In this document: in pieces, positions 27,732 through 36,267 of the stretch
Position numbering within the stretch: position 1 is the stretch's first letter
Layout: every line of letters starts with the position of its first letter
Source of the DNA: an uncultured Vampirovibrio sp.
Lineage (GTDB): Bacteria; Cyanobacteriota; Vampirovibrionia; Gastranaerophilales; Gastranaerophilaceae
Assembly: GCA_910584405.1 (NCBI GenBank)
Contig: CAJUAL010000012.1
Location: 8,221-72,220, forward strand
Direction: 5' to 3'
Length of the DNA stretch: 64,000 nt
Position numbers and translations under genes: made by a program
The notes under the pieces: model-generated
Told to the model about the DNA's origin: nothing
Databases searched by the model: none
The model's input: only the letters and a program-made list of their open reading frames with translations

Positions 27732-27915
27732 GGGTAAATGTTACGTAATTTCATTTCCGCTGCTATTTTTTTGAACTCTTTGCTCCGAGCACCTTTTGTG
27801 AAAAATATTAAGAAATCTTAACAATTAAATCCTTTTGCGCAATTATTTCATGATGAAATACTTTATATATATACGAGATGGAAAATCTTAATAGGATGAT
27901 TTAAGAAAAACTAAA

Positions 27916-27928
27916 TAGTATGTGAGTA
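27916..27928 (+). promoter_or_regulatory. TAGTAT + GTGAGTA promoter-proximal element
   Basis: A -10-like TAGTAT runs directly into GTGAGTA. The 10-mer TATGTGAGTA (27919-27928) is exactly reverse-complemented at 28430-28439, just before this gene's terminator. Confidence 0.55.
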
Positions 27929-27945
27929 CAAAAGGAGATTCGATT

Positions 27946-28413
27946 ATGGTATCATTTGATGGAAGAATTGGCGGTAACGACGGTTATAAACAAGTTGGCC
28001 CTTCTGGAAACAAATTTTTAAAACAAGTTACAACTCAATACGCACAACCTATCAAAATGGTTGGTATTGGTTCTGAGTTTAACCAAATTAACAGAAAAGA
28101 TTTAGATAAAGCGGGATTTTATGCTTCTATGGGTGTAAAAATTTCACCTAAAGTAAGTGTTGAAGAATTAGCACTTAATGAAACAAAAGCAATGTTTCCA
28201 AATGCTCCGACTCATGTGATAGAAGATACAAAAGAAGCAAATTATGATTTGGCAGATTTATATTTAAATACAATTGCTACTTCTGATGATGCACTTGCAT
28301 CTTATGCAGAAAAGCATACTTATCGTCCAATGATTGAAAATAATTTTGCAAAATATGCAAATTTCTTAGATGAAGCATTTGAAGCAAATTTTGCTCAAAA
28401 CCAATTAGTATAA
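27946..28413 (+). CDS. Unknown 155-residue protein
   Basis: A soluble, mixed-charge protein starting MVSFDGRIGGNDGYKQVG. No known domain, signal peptide or cysteines are seen. I chose ATG 27946 because AAAGGAG sits 8 nt upstream; the in-frame GTG at 27922 lies inside the promoter-like element. It is a single-gene unit with its own promoter and terminator. It shares unusual 5' and 3' flanking motifs with the next gene, although the two proteins look unrelated. Confidence 0.75.
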   Translation: MVSFDGRIGGNDGYKQVGPSGNKFLKQVTTQYAQPIKMVGIGSEFNQINRKDLDKAGFYASMGVKISPKVSVEELALNETKAMFPNAPTHVIEDTKEANYDLADLYLNTIATSDDALASYAEKHTYRPMIENNFAKYANFLDEAFEANFAQNQLV

Positions 28414-28429
28414 TATCGAATTTAAAAAT

Positions 28430-28475
28430 TACTCACATATATAATTTAGAGCCGATTACATATCGGCTCTTTTAT
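28430..28475 (+). terminator. TACTCACATA motif plus intrinsic terminator
   Basis: TACTCACATA (28430-28439) is followed 8 nt later by the hairpin AGAGCCGAT-TACAT-ATCGGCTCT (28448-28470) and a T-rich tract. Confidence 0.85.
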
Positions 28476-28550
28476 TTTGTTAAGCAATGTAACAAAAAAC
28501 AAAGATTTTTAGCCAAATTACTAAAGATTCTTAAAAAACATGCCGTAACT

Positions 28551-28563
28551 TATAATGTGAGTA
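28551..28563 (+). promoter_or_regulatory. TATAAT + GTGAGTA promoter-proximal element
   Basis: TATAAT (28551-28556) runs directly into GTGAGTA (28557-28563), the same arrangement as at 27916. TGTGAGTA is exactly reverse-complemented at 29016-29023, before the terminator. Confidence 0.6.
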
Positions 28564-28582
28564 AAACATAAGGAGAAGTGAA

Positions 28583-28996
28583 ATGGCAATCGAATTTAAT
28601 AAATTCAATAAAGGCTATAACAACTATAATATCTTAGTTGGTGCAGGTGCTTCTAAACAGGTAGAAAAAACACAAGAAACAAAAGAAACTGAAAAAGTTT
28701 CAACACAAGAATTTATCGGTTTAGAAAACGATACAGATTTATTGACAAAAAATGCTCAAAATTTATATAGAACAGAATTTGGTAGATATGGTGCAGAAGA
28801 TAAAAATATTGCAGACGAAACAAATAAAATTTTAGCAAGTCTGGGATATGATTACAAGGTTTCAGCAGCACAGGTTGCAAGTGTGGCAAATGGTGTAAAT
28901 AATGTCGTTAAGCCGGGTTTAGAGCTTGCAGTAAACGGTGCTGTGGCGGCCCGTATTGCTGACAAAAACGGGCCGTTTGCGGATTTATTTGCATAA
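28583..28996 (+). CDS. Unknown 137-residue protein
   Basis: It starts MAIEFNKFNKGYNNYNIL, has a charged repeat-like stretch of Lys/Thr/Glu at about residues 28-42, then an alanine-rich C-terminal half that could form helices. No known domain or signal peptide. AAGGAG lies 8 nt before the ATG. It is single-gene, with its own promoter and terminator, and is flanked by the same inverted motif as the preceding gene. Confidence 0.75.
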   Translation: MAIEFNKFNKGYNNYNILVGAGASKQVEKTQETKETEKVSTQEFIGLENDTDLLTKNAQNLYRTEFGRYGAEDKNIADETNKILASLGYDYKVSAAQVASVANGVNNVVKPGLELAVNGAVAARIADKNGPFADLFA

Positions 28997-29015
28997 GAAG
29001 ACTTATAAATATACT

Positions 29016-29070
29016 TACTCACACATTTTTTAGGCTGGTTTTAATAAAAAAATCAGCCTTTTAATTTTTT
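29016..29070 (+). terminator. TACTCACA motif plus intrinsic terminator
   Basis: TACTCACA (29016-29023) is followed 8 nt later by AGGCTG (29032-29037) pairing with CAGCCT (29054-29059), with A/T pairs extending the stem, and then a T run. Confidence 0.8.
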
Positions 29071-29081
29071 ATGTTTTAGCA

Positions 29082-29087
29082 TATAAT
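29082..29087 (+). promoter_or_regulatory. -10 box 8 nt before a start codon
   Basis: A perfect TATAAT ends 8 nt before ATG 29096, with no Shine-Dalgarno between. Likely a leaderless or nearly leaderless mRNA. Confidence 0.5.
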
Positions 29088-29095
29088 TCTACAAT

Positions 29096-30142
29096 ATGAA
29101 AGAAGATAAGAAAAAAGCTTTACTTATAAGATTATCATCCTTAGGCGATGTTGTGTTTAACATACCGCTTGCAAATGCGCTAAAAGATGAAGGGTATGAA
29201 GTTACATGGCTTGTTTCCGAAAAAGGACTTCAGGTTGTTGAAAATAACCCGTGTGTTGATGAAACTGTATTTGTTCCTTTATATAAATGGAGAAAAAGAG
29301 GGTTTTCTTTAGAGAATTTTAAAGAATATTTATCGATATTAAAACAGTTACGGGCTAAAAAATTTGATGTTGCCATTGATTGTCAAATGATGTTTAAAAG
29401 TCTTTATTGGATGTTATTTTGCGGGGCAAAAAGAAAACTTGTATCAAGACAAGGTCGTGAATTATCTTTTCTTGGCGGAAATGAATGGGTAAAAAGTGTT
29501 TCTTACATCCCTGAAACATCTGTTGTTCTAAATTACTTACAGTATGCAAAGCATTTAGGTATTAATCCTGACAAATTAAAACTATCATTACCTGCACATT
29601 CAAAAGAACAAATAGAAAAAGTTAATAATTTATTATCCGGGTTGGATAAAACAAAACCTCTTGTTGTTATAGCGCCTGCAACGACTTGGGGAACCAAACA
29701 CTGGAAAAAAGAAAACTGGAAAATTGTAGTTGATAATCTTTGTGACATCTGTAATATTGTTTTTACGGGCGGTCCTGATAATATTGAACTTATTGAGTTT
29801 ATTAATTGCGGAAGGTTTTTAAATCTGGCGGGTAAAACAGATATTCTTGAACTTGCAGAAGTTTTTTCAAGAGCAAATGTTGTTGTTACTCCTGACAGCG
29901 GAAGTGCTCATTTGGCTTGGGCAACAGGAAAACCTGCCGTTGTAACAATTTTTACCTGTACTCCAAAGACTCTTTTTGCACCGATTGGTGATAGTAAAAA
30001 GTATATAGCACTGGGCGGAGAAGGACTTCCATGCCAGCCTTGTTTTAAGAAACAGTGTAAATTACGTAAAAATCCTGATGCTTGTACTTGTTTTCCTAAT
30101 CCTCGTGATGTTATGGATGTCGTAAAAAGCTTGATATTTTAG
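29096..30142 (+). CDS. Family 9 glycosyltransferase (heptosyltransferase-like)
   Basis: The 348-residue GT-B enzyme resembles WaaC/WaaF. It has RLSSLGDVVFNIPLANAL at the N terminus, IAPATTWGTKHWKKENW mid-protein, FTGGPDN, and VVTPDSGSAHLAWATGKP as the donor-binding loop. It would add heptose or a related sugar to the LPS inner core, which fits a diderm envelope. A cysteine-rich stretch (CQPCFKKQCKLRKNPDACTC) near the C terminus is also seen in some GT9 members. Confidence 0.88.
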   Translation: MKEDKKKALLIRLSSLGDVVFNIPLANALKDEGYEVTWLVSEKGLQVVENNPCVDETVFVPLYKWRKRGFSLENFKEYLSILKQLRAKKFDVAIDCQMMFKSLYWMLFCGAKRKLVSRQGRELSFLGGNEWVKSVSYIPETSVVLNYLQYAKHLGINPDKLKLSLPAHSKEQIEKVNNLLSGLDKTKPLVVIAPATTWGTKHWKKENWKIVVDNLCDICNIVFTGGPDNIELIEFINCGRFLNLAGKTDILELAEVFSRANVVVTPDSGSAHLAWATGKPAVVTIFTCTPKTLFAPIGDSKKYIALGGEGLPCQPCFKKQCKLRKNPDACTCFPNPRDVMDVVKSLIF

Positions 30143-30191
30143 ATAAAAAGTTGTATAATTAAAGTACTTGTATTCAATATTGAAGGGCACT

Positions 30192-32093
30192 ATGGGGCTA
30201 TTTGATAAAATAAGAGAAGTTACACGTAAAGTTTCGGAAGTTGAATATAATATTTACCACGAAAAACGTGATTATTTGGAGATTTATGAACGCAACCTCG
30301 AGTTAGAGCGCGAAATTGCCGAACGTACGGAAGAATTAAATGACGCTAATAAACGTATGTTTACGCTTCAACATATTTGGGAGATGATGAATTCTTCTAC
30401 TCCGTTAGAAAATGTTTTAGAAGCGATAGTTAACAGTACACAAGGTGAACTCGGGTATATGCATTGCGCTATTATTCGCAAATGTAAAGATGAAGAAGGC
30501 GATTATATGCATGTTGTTGCTCAATCTCATGATAATTTGATTGAACGATTAAATGATATTATCGGCGGAGCAGGTATTCAGACAAGACGTTTGAATTATT
30601 CGGAAGAAAGTGTTTTTGCGGATACAATGAAGCGCAGAACTATTGTTCAAACAAAATCAATCGATTTATCTTTAAGTGCGGTTTTGCCTGATTTATCACC
30701 TGAAGTTGTTGAAAAAGTAGTATCAAACCAGCCTGTAAAATCTGTTATAGTTGTTCCTTTAACAGCTCAAGAAAAAGAATTTGGCTGGTTTTGCGTATTT
30801 TCAGCCCGAGAAGAACTTGCGGGTGCTGAAATGGATTTTCTTGCATTATTTGCAAAACAAATTGAAATGGCAATTACTATTGCCGATTTGTTCCAAGTTG
30901 TAAGGAATCAAGCTGTAACTGATGCATTAACAGGGTTATATAACAGGCGTTATTTTGAAGAAGCGTTGGAAAAAGAAGTTCAGCGTGCAAAACGTCAGAA
31001 ACAGCCGTTCTCTGTTATTGGAATCGATTTAGACTATTTGAAAAAAATTAATGATACGTACGGTCATAATTTTGGTGACTTAGCGATAAAAACGATAGCT
31101 GATGTTTTAAAATCAAACGCTCGTTCTGTCGATGTTCCTGCAAGAATCGGCGGTGAAGAATTTAATGTACTTTTACCGGGTATCGCGTCTGACGGTGCAA
31201 TGATAGCTGCAGAAAGAATCCGTAAATCTATTGAATCCGTTGAAATTGACACAATTGGTCATATTACGGGAAGTTTGGGTGTTGCAACTTATTTTGAACA
31301 CAGTGAAAATATTGAAGAACTTATGGAATTAACAGATCAGGCTATGTATACTTCAAAACGCGAAGGTCGTAACAGGGTTACGCTTGCTCAGCCTGTTTCT
31401 GAAACTTACTGGCAGGAAATCGCTGTTAATACGTTTATTGATATTCTGTCTAAAAATAAAATTCCGAAAGTTAAACATTTATCTAAAGAGCTTTGCAAAA
31501 AACTGAAAAATTCTAATAATGAAATTACAAAGGAATCCTTGTATTCTGTTGCTGATATGCTGACTAAACTTTATAACCCTATGCATACGCAAGGTACTAT
31601 TAAAAATAAAGTTATTATGGCAGTAAATCTTGCAAAAAGATTTGATTTACCGAAAGAAGATATTGATAATCTAAGAATAGCCGTATTACTTTACGATATC
31701 GGTAATTTAATGCTTCCTTCAAACTTATTGCAAAAAGCTTCACCGTTAACAGATAAAGAGCGCGAAGAGATTAAGCATCATCCTGTGATTGCGGCAAGAG
31801 AGATTTTGCAGCCGATATCTTATATTCAGGATGTGTTGCCGATAATCGAACACCATCATGAAAACTGGGACGGTTCAGGGTATCCTAATAAAATTTCTAA
31901 AGAAGAAATTCCTTTAACTTCTCAAATTATACTTATTGTCGATCAGTATTTTGCATTAATTGAACATCGTCCGTATCGTTCAAAAATGTCATCTCGTGAT
32001 GCTATTGAAATTATTAAAGCAGATGCGGGTAAAAAATGGAACGAAAATCTTGTCAGTGAATTTATTTCACTTATTGAGCATGATATAGTTTAG
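30192..32093 (+). CDS. GAF-GGDEF-HD(GYP-like) signalling protein
   Basis: The 633-residue cytosolic protein has an N-terminal coiled coil (about 1-55), a GAF-like sensor (about 65-225), a GGDEF domain (TDALTGLYNRRYF, RIGGEEFNVLLP; about 235-395) and an HD-GYP-like domain (about 460-633). The cyclase motif is intact. The HD motif reads LLYDIGNL instead of HDIGK, so the catalytic histidine is lost although HHHENWDGSGYP remains. It probably makes c-di-GMP and uses the HD part for binding or regulation. I chose ATG 30192 with AAGGG upstream. Confidence 0.88.
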   Translation: MGLFDKIREVTRKVSEVEYNIYHEKRDYLEIYERNLELEREIAERTEELNDANKRMFTLQHIWEMMNSSTPLENVLEAIVNSTQGELGYMHCAIIRKCKDEEGDYMHVVAQSHDNLIERLNDIIGGAGIQTRRLNYSEESVFADTMKRRTIVQTKSIDLSLSAVLPDLSPEVVEKVVSNQPVKSVIVVPLTAQEKEFGWFCVFSAREELAGAEMDFLALFAKQIEMAITIADLFQVVRNQAVTDALTGLYNRRYFEEALEKEVQRAKRQKQPFSVIGIDLDYLKKINDTYGHNFGDLAIKTIADVLKSNARSVDVPARIGGEEFNVLLPGIASDGAMIAAERIRKSIESVEIDTIGHITGSLGVATYFEHSENIEELMELTDQAMYTSKREGRNRVTLAQPVSETYWQEIAVNTFIDILSKNKIPKVKHLSKELCKKLKNSNNEITKESLYSVADMLTKLYNPMHTQGTIKNKVIMAVNLAKRFDLPKEDIDNLRIAVLLYDIGNLMLPSNLLQKASPLTDKEREEIKHHPVIAAREILQPISYIQDVLPIIEHHHENWDGSGYPNKISKEEIPLTSQIILIVDQYFALIEHRPYRSKMSSRDAIEIIKADAGKKWNENLVSEFISLIEHDIV

Positions 32094-32098
32094 TTGTT

Positions 32099-33001
32099 AT
32101 GAGAGAAAAAGATTTTATATCAATCATAAAAAATACGCTTAGTTCAAATTATATCGGAGATGATTGTGCGTATTTAAAAGATTTAGGAATAGTAATAACG
32201 CAAGATAGTTTGGTTGAGAGGGTTCATTTTTCGCTTGAATATATGAATGCATTTCAACTCGGGTATAAATCGGTTGCCGTAAACATCTCAGATGTTTGTG
32301 CAAGCGGTGCTGAGCCTAAGTATTTAACAATAGCGCTTTCTTTACCGTCTGATATTGATAATAATTTTATTGAAGAGTTTTATAAAGGTGCGAAATCTGC
32401 AGGAGTTGAAATTGTAGGTGGAGATATAACGGGAGCTGATAAAGTTTTTATATCGGTTTGTGCAATTGGTTCAAGTAAGGGTAGAAAAATCTCTTCAAGA
32501 AAGAATGCTAAAATCGGTTATAAAGTTGTGATTTCAGGCATGCATGGTTTGTCATCTGCGGGTTTGAAGCTGCTGACTTTAGGTAAAAAAGAACCTGAAA
32601 ATTTTATTAAAGCTCATTTAGAACCAATTCCACAAGTTGAGTTTTGCTCCCAAATAAGTGAAAATATCAAATCGGATTATGCGATGATGGACACATCTGA
32701 CGGGTTAATGGATGCATTATCAACAATAGCCAACGAAAGTGGAGTATTATTAAAAGTTGATTATGATAAAATTCCGAGCGGGAAAGGTATAGATAAGAAT
32801 TTGGTGCTTTTTGGCGGAGAAGATTACGGAATCGTTGCTGTTGTGCCAAAAAGTTTTGATTGCGGCGGTGTTGTGGTTGGTGAAGCTGTTGAAGGTTTGG
32901 GTGTTGATTTGAAGATTAATGGAAAAACTGTTCACTATTCAAAACAAGATGTAGAAGGTAAAATTTTTAATCATTTTGAGGGCATCAATAATGAAATTTA
33001 A
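32099..33001 (+). CDS. thiL: Thiamine-monophosphate kinase
   Basis: The 300-residue PurM/AIR-synthase-fold kinase makes thiamine diphosphate from the monophosphate. Motifs are IGDDCAYL at about 19-26, VAVNISDVCASGAEPKYLTI, IVGGDITGAD, MDTSDGLMDAL and LFGGEDYGIV. It starts 5 nt after the upstream gene and its end overlaps ispD by 11 bp. Confidence 0.93.
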   Translation: MREKDFISIIKNTLSSNYIGDDCAYLKDLGIVITQDSLVERVHFSLEYMNAFQLGYKSVAVNISDVCASGAEPKYLTIALSLPSDIDNNFIEEFYKGAKSAGVEIVGGDITGADKVFISVCAIGSSKGRKISSRKNAKIGYKVVISGMHGLSSAGLKLLTLGKKEPENFIKAHLEPIPQVEFCSQISENIKSDYAMMDTSDGLMDALSTIANESGVLLKVDYDKIPSGKGIDKNLVLFGGEDYGIVAVVPKSFDCGGVVVGEAVEGLGVDLKINGKTVHYSKQDVEGKIFNHFEGINNEI

Positions 33002-33635
33002 CGTAATAATAACAGCAGGCGGTACATCATCAAGATATGGAAATACCAATAAACTGTTAGAAAAAATTAATGGTAAAGAGGTTATAAAATATACGGTTGA
33101 AGCTTTTTTAAATTGCGGAATTGATGAAATAATTATTTGTGCAAATAAAGCTATAATTCCTGAACTTAACTCAATTTTGAATGGTGTTAGAATAATTGAA
33201 GGCGGTAAAACCCGTCAAGAATCAGTTTATAACGGTTTAATTGCGGCAAATTGTGATTATGTACTGATTCATGACGGAGCAAGACCGGTCATTAGTCGTG
33301 AAATTATCAAAAATACAATGAATACTGTTGTAGAAAAAAAAGCCGTATCTGTTATGACAAAAACAGTTGATACAATAAAAGAAGTTGATGAAAACGGTAA
33401 AATAATTAAAACCATTGACCGTTCAAAACTTTATAATACTCAAACCCCGCAGGCCTTTGAGTATAATCTTATTAAAGAAGTTCATGAAAAACTGAAAGGT
33501 CAAAGTTTTACAGACGATGCTGGCATGGCAGAAGCTTTAGGATATGATGTTTATATGGTTGAAGGTGATTACAAAAATATCAAGGTTACAACAAAACCTG
33601 ATTTAACAATCGCAGGGGTGTACTTAAATGAATAG
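32991..33635 (+). CDS. ispD: 2-C-methyl-D-erythritol 4-phosphate cytidylyltransferase
   Basis: The 214-residue MEP-pathway enzyme makes CDP-ME from MEP and CTP. Motifs are VIITAGGTSSRYGNTNKLLE, GGKTRQESVYNGL, LIHDGARPVIS, and SFTDDAGMAEALG near the end. ATG 32991 gives the canonical start, with GAGG 10 nt upstream inside thiL. The last 8 bp overlap the next gene. Confidence 0.95.
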   Translation: MKFNVIITAGGTSSRYGNTNKLLEKINGKEVIKYTVEAFLNCGIDEIIICANKAIIPELNSILNGVRIIEGGKTRQESVYNGLIAANCDYVLIHDGARPVISREIIKNTMNTVVEKKAVSVMTKTVDTIKEVDENGKIIKTIDRSKLYNTQTPQAFEYNLIKEVHEKLKGQSFTDDAGMAEALGYDVYMVEGDYKNIKVTTKPDLTIAGVYLNE

Positions 33636-34395
33636 AATTATCGAAGAATACAAAAATTTTGACGGAGTTGAAGCAATAGCGCTGGGCGGTTCGTCTGCCG
33701 CGAAAACTTCAGATACTGTTTCAGACTATGATATTTATGTTTTTACTAAAACGGGTTATCCTCTTGATATAAGAGAGAAAATTGCTCAAAAGTATTCTTC
33801 AAAATACGAAGTCGGAGGAGAGTATTTCGGCTCGGGTGATGAATATTTTGTTGATATGCTTAATGTTCAATTTGATGTAATGTATTGGAACACTGATTGG
33901 TTTAACGGTGTTGTTGAAAATGTTTGGGAGAAACATTATCCTTCAAACGGTTACACTACTGCGTTTCTGTATACATTAAACAATTTTAAAATCTTATATG
34001 ATAAAAACGGTTGGCTTCAATCTTTGCAAGAAAAATTAAAAACACCTTACCCTAATGAACTAAAAGAAAATATTATAAAACGTAATTTAATGTTATTAAA
34101 AGATAAACCGTTCGCGTCATATTATGAACAAATAGAAAAAGCTTTAAATCGTGGTGATATTGTTAGTATAAATCATAGAATCGCAGCATTTTTAGCAAGT
34201 TATTTTGATATAATTTTTGCTCAAAACGAACTTCTTCACCCCGGAGAAAAACGCTTGGTAAAATTTGCACTTAATAACTGTAAAATTCTTCCGCGCGATT
34301 TTGAACGAAATGTTGAAAAATTACTCACTCAGTCAAAGGAAAATACCTTACCGATTCTTGATGATATGATTATTGCACTGCGTGAGATTTTGTAA
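33628..34395 (+). CDS. Nucleotidyltransferase-fold protein with DUF4037-like C terminus
   Basis: The 255-residue protein has an N-terminal polymerase-beta-like fold with ALGGSSAAKTSDTVSDYDIY (GG/S then D-x-D). A long helical C-terminal domain resembles DUF4037. Adenylyl- or nucleotidyl-transfer is likely; the target is unknown. It overlaps ispD by 8 bp and ends the thiL-ispD operon. Confidence 0.75.
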   Translation: MNRIIEEYKNFDGVEAIALGGSSAAKTSDTVSDYDIYVFTKTGYPLDIREKIAQKYSSKYEVGGEYFGSGDEYFVDMLNVQFDVMYWNTDWFNGVVENVWEKHYPSNGYTTAFLYTLNNFKILYDKNGWLQSLQEKLKTPYPNELKENIIKRNLMLLKDKPFASYYEQIEKALNRGDIVSINHRIAAFLASYFDIIFAQNELLHPGEKRLVKFALNNCKILPRDFERNVEKLLTQSKENTLPILDDMIIALREIL

Positions 34396-34396
34396 A

Positions 34397-34957
34397 CTAA
34401 TAAGTGTCAAAGAAACTTTTAAATAAGCTGCCTTTTTTAGTATATTGTTCATTATTAAAAATACCGTATATTATATCTTCCGCATCTTCATGTGTTCTTG
34501 AATTAAATGATAAATAATCATAATCGTCATTTTTTAAGATTAGTACAGGTTCATATGAAGTATAATGGTTTCCTCTTCCTGTATGGTGATATTCTTCTAT
34601 AGTGTAATTTTTTATATCAGTGATTTTAAATGCATTTTCTTGATATTCTGGGGTTAAAAGTGTTTTTGTGTATAATCTGCAAAAATTTTCGGATTTACTG
34701 CAAGTTAATGTAGGTATATCTGTAACTGCAAAACATAAAAAAACACCAATGATTGATAACAGTATTATTATGCTCAGTATTATTTTTGATTTTAAATCAG
34801 TAGTAACAGGATTGCCGTTTACAATTCTTTCTATAGTTTTAAGTCCTTGCAAATCATTAGTATTATCTATTAATCTGTATAATTCGTTTGCGGTTTCTAT
34901 ATCTTTATATTTTTTATTTACTTTAATTTTAAGCTTTTGTTTTAATTTTTCATTCAT
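34397..34957 (-). CDS. Unknown single-pass membrane protein
   Basis: The 186-residue protein has a lysine-rich helical N terminus, one strong transmembrane helix (about residues 58-82), and an extracytoplasmic C-terminal domain with two cysteines soon after the helix (TCSKSENFC) that could form a disulfide. No family recognised. It converges on the preceding gene with a 1-nt gap, so transcripts probably overlap. Confidence 0.65.
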   Translation of the reverse strand: MNEKLKQKLKIKVNKKYKDIETANELYRLIDNTNDLQGLKTIERIVNGNPVTTDLKSKIILSIIILLSIIGVFLCFAVTDIPTLTCSKSENFCRLYTKTLLTPEYQENAFKITDIKNYTIEEYHHTGRGNHYTSYEPVLILKNDDYDYLSFNSRTHEDAEDIIYGIFNNEQYTKKGSLFKSFFDTY

Positions 34958-35086
34958 TTTATAAGTATAGGAAATTAAAATGAATCGGTAATCCTATATT
35001 TGTATTAACAATTGTTACAAAAAACTAAGGCAGTGAAATCCATACTTAAAAAATCTTTTTATATATATAAACAAGGAGAGCGTATT

Positions 35087-35467
35087 ATGGCAAATGTAGA
35101 AGATATTAAGTCAATTGATGAATTACGTAAAGCTCAGGCAGCAGCTCAAACACAAGGTACAAATATAACAAATTATTCTCAGTGGGAGAATATTTTAGAA
35201 GATTTTGATACGGCAGGAATCCAATCAACAGGCTCTTTTGAGGGAGATGTTAAACTTCACTCGGAAGTTATGGCAAAACTTGAAGCTTTTGTTGAAGAAG
35301 CTCAACAAACTCAAAAACAACAGGAATTAAAACCTGTTAATAATGAAACCTCAAAAATTGATAATAAAACCGCTCAAGATAAAGAACAAGTTGTAAAAGC
35401 AAATGTTGTAAACGGTGTAAGTTCTGATATTATGTCAAACTATATGAAATATTATCACTTACTTTAA
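35087..35467 (+). CDS. Unknown small acidic/glutamine-rich protein
   Basis: The 126-residue protein starts MANVEDIKSIDELRKAQAAA. It is helical and hydrophilic, with a low-complexity Gln/Lys/Asn linker (about 65-100). No signal peptide or known domain. I chose ATG 35087, with AAGGAG about 9 nt upstream. A TTGTTACAA motif lies about 70 nt upstream, related to that seen before other unknown genes. Its last 4 bp overlap lepB, tail to tail. Confidence 0.7.
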   Translation: MANVEDIKSIDELRKAQAAAQTQGTNITNYSQWENILEDFDTAGIQSTGSFEGDVKLHSEVMAKLEAFVEEAQQTQKQQELKPVNNETSKIDNKTAQDKEQVVKANVVNGVSSDIMSNYMKYYHLL

Positions 35468-36267
35468 TCAATATTAGTTTCTTTTAACCTGTGCAGAATT
35501 TTCATTCTGTTTAAAGGCCAAAAAACGTTAACAGCGCGTCCGACAAAACGGTCGCGTTTTAATGTGCCCCAGTATCGGCTGTCTTGAGAGTTTCCGCGAT
35601 TATCTCCCATCATAAAGTAGCTGTCTTCATCCAGGTAAAACGGTCCGCATTTTATTGCATTATCATCGGCTAAATAAGCTTCTGACAACTCTCCTTTCGG
35701 GCATGGAGTGTATTCGTAAACGCTTTTGATATAATCTTCTTTGTATTTTTTATCGTTGATATAAACGTATCCTGCACCGTTTTTGTTGATTTTAATTTCA
35801 ACTTTATCTCCGGGAAGTCCGACGACACGTTTAATATAAGCAATATCTTTGCACATTATACCTGTAAGTCTTGCCAGTAGCGGAACCGGTTTTCTTGAAA
35901 GCTCTGTAGACGGCGGGTAAAACACCATTATATCTCCGCGTTTCGGGTCTGAGAAAAATCTTGAAAATCTTTCGACAACAATTCTGTCGCCTTCAACAAG
36001 AGTAGGTTTCATTGAACCTGACGGAATCCAGCGGATTTCTCCGACGTAAAACCTTATGATAATAACCATTACAAGTACAAAAACGATTGTTTCAATAATC
36101 TCACACAAAGCGCTTTCTTTATATTTTCTCCAACCGTCTTCCAGTTTGTCAAGCTTAATTTGAGTGTCTTCAGGCAGTTGAGATTTAAATTTGAGCCAGT
36201 GAGCATCTCGTTTTTCTTTTAATTTTGATTTATATGCATCATATGTATCGGTTATTTTTCTAAACAT
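35464..36267 (-). CDS. lepB: Signal peptidase I
   Basis: The 267-residue membrane protease cleaves signal peptides at the periplasmic face. The catalytic serine is in WIPSGSMKPTL after one transmembrane helix (about 57-77), and the general-base lysine is in YIKRVVGLPGDKVEI. The GDNRGNSQDSRYWG box is near the C terminus. An unusually long charged N-terminal extension (about 55 residues) precedes the membrane helix. Last gene of the murC-to-lepB operon; it overlaps the upstream gene by 8 bp. Confidence 0.95.
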   Translation of the reverse strand: MFRKITDTYDAYKSKLKEKRDAHWLKFKSQLPEDTQIKLDKLEDGWRKYKESALCEIIETIVFVLVMVIIIRFYVGEIRWIPSGSMKPTLVEGDRIVVERFSRFFSDPKRGDIMVFYPPSTELSRKPVPLLARLTGIMCKDIAYIKRVVGLPGDKVEIKINKNGAGYVYINDKKYKEDYIKSVYEYTPCPKGELSEAYLADDNAIKCGPFYLDEDSYFMMGDNRGNSQDSRYWGTLKRDRFVGRAVNVFWPLNRMKILHRLKETNID

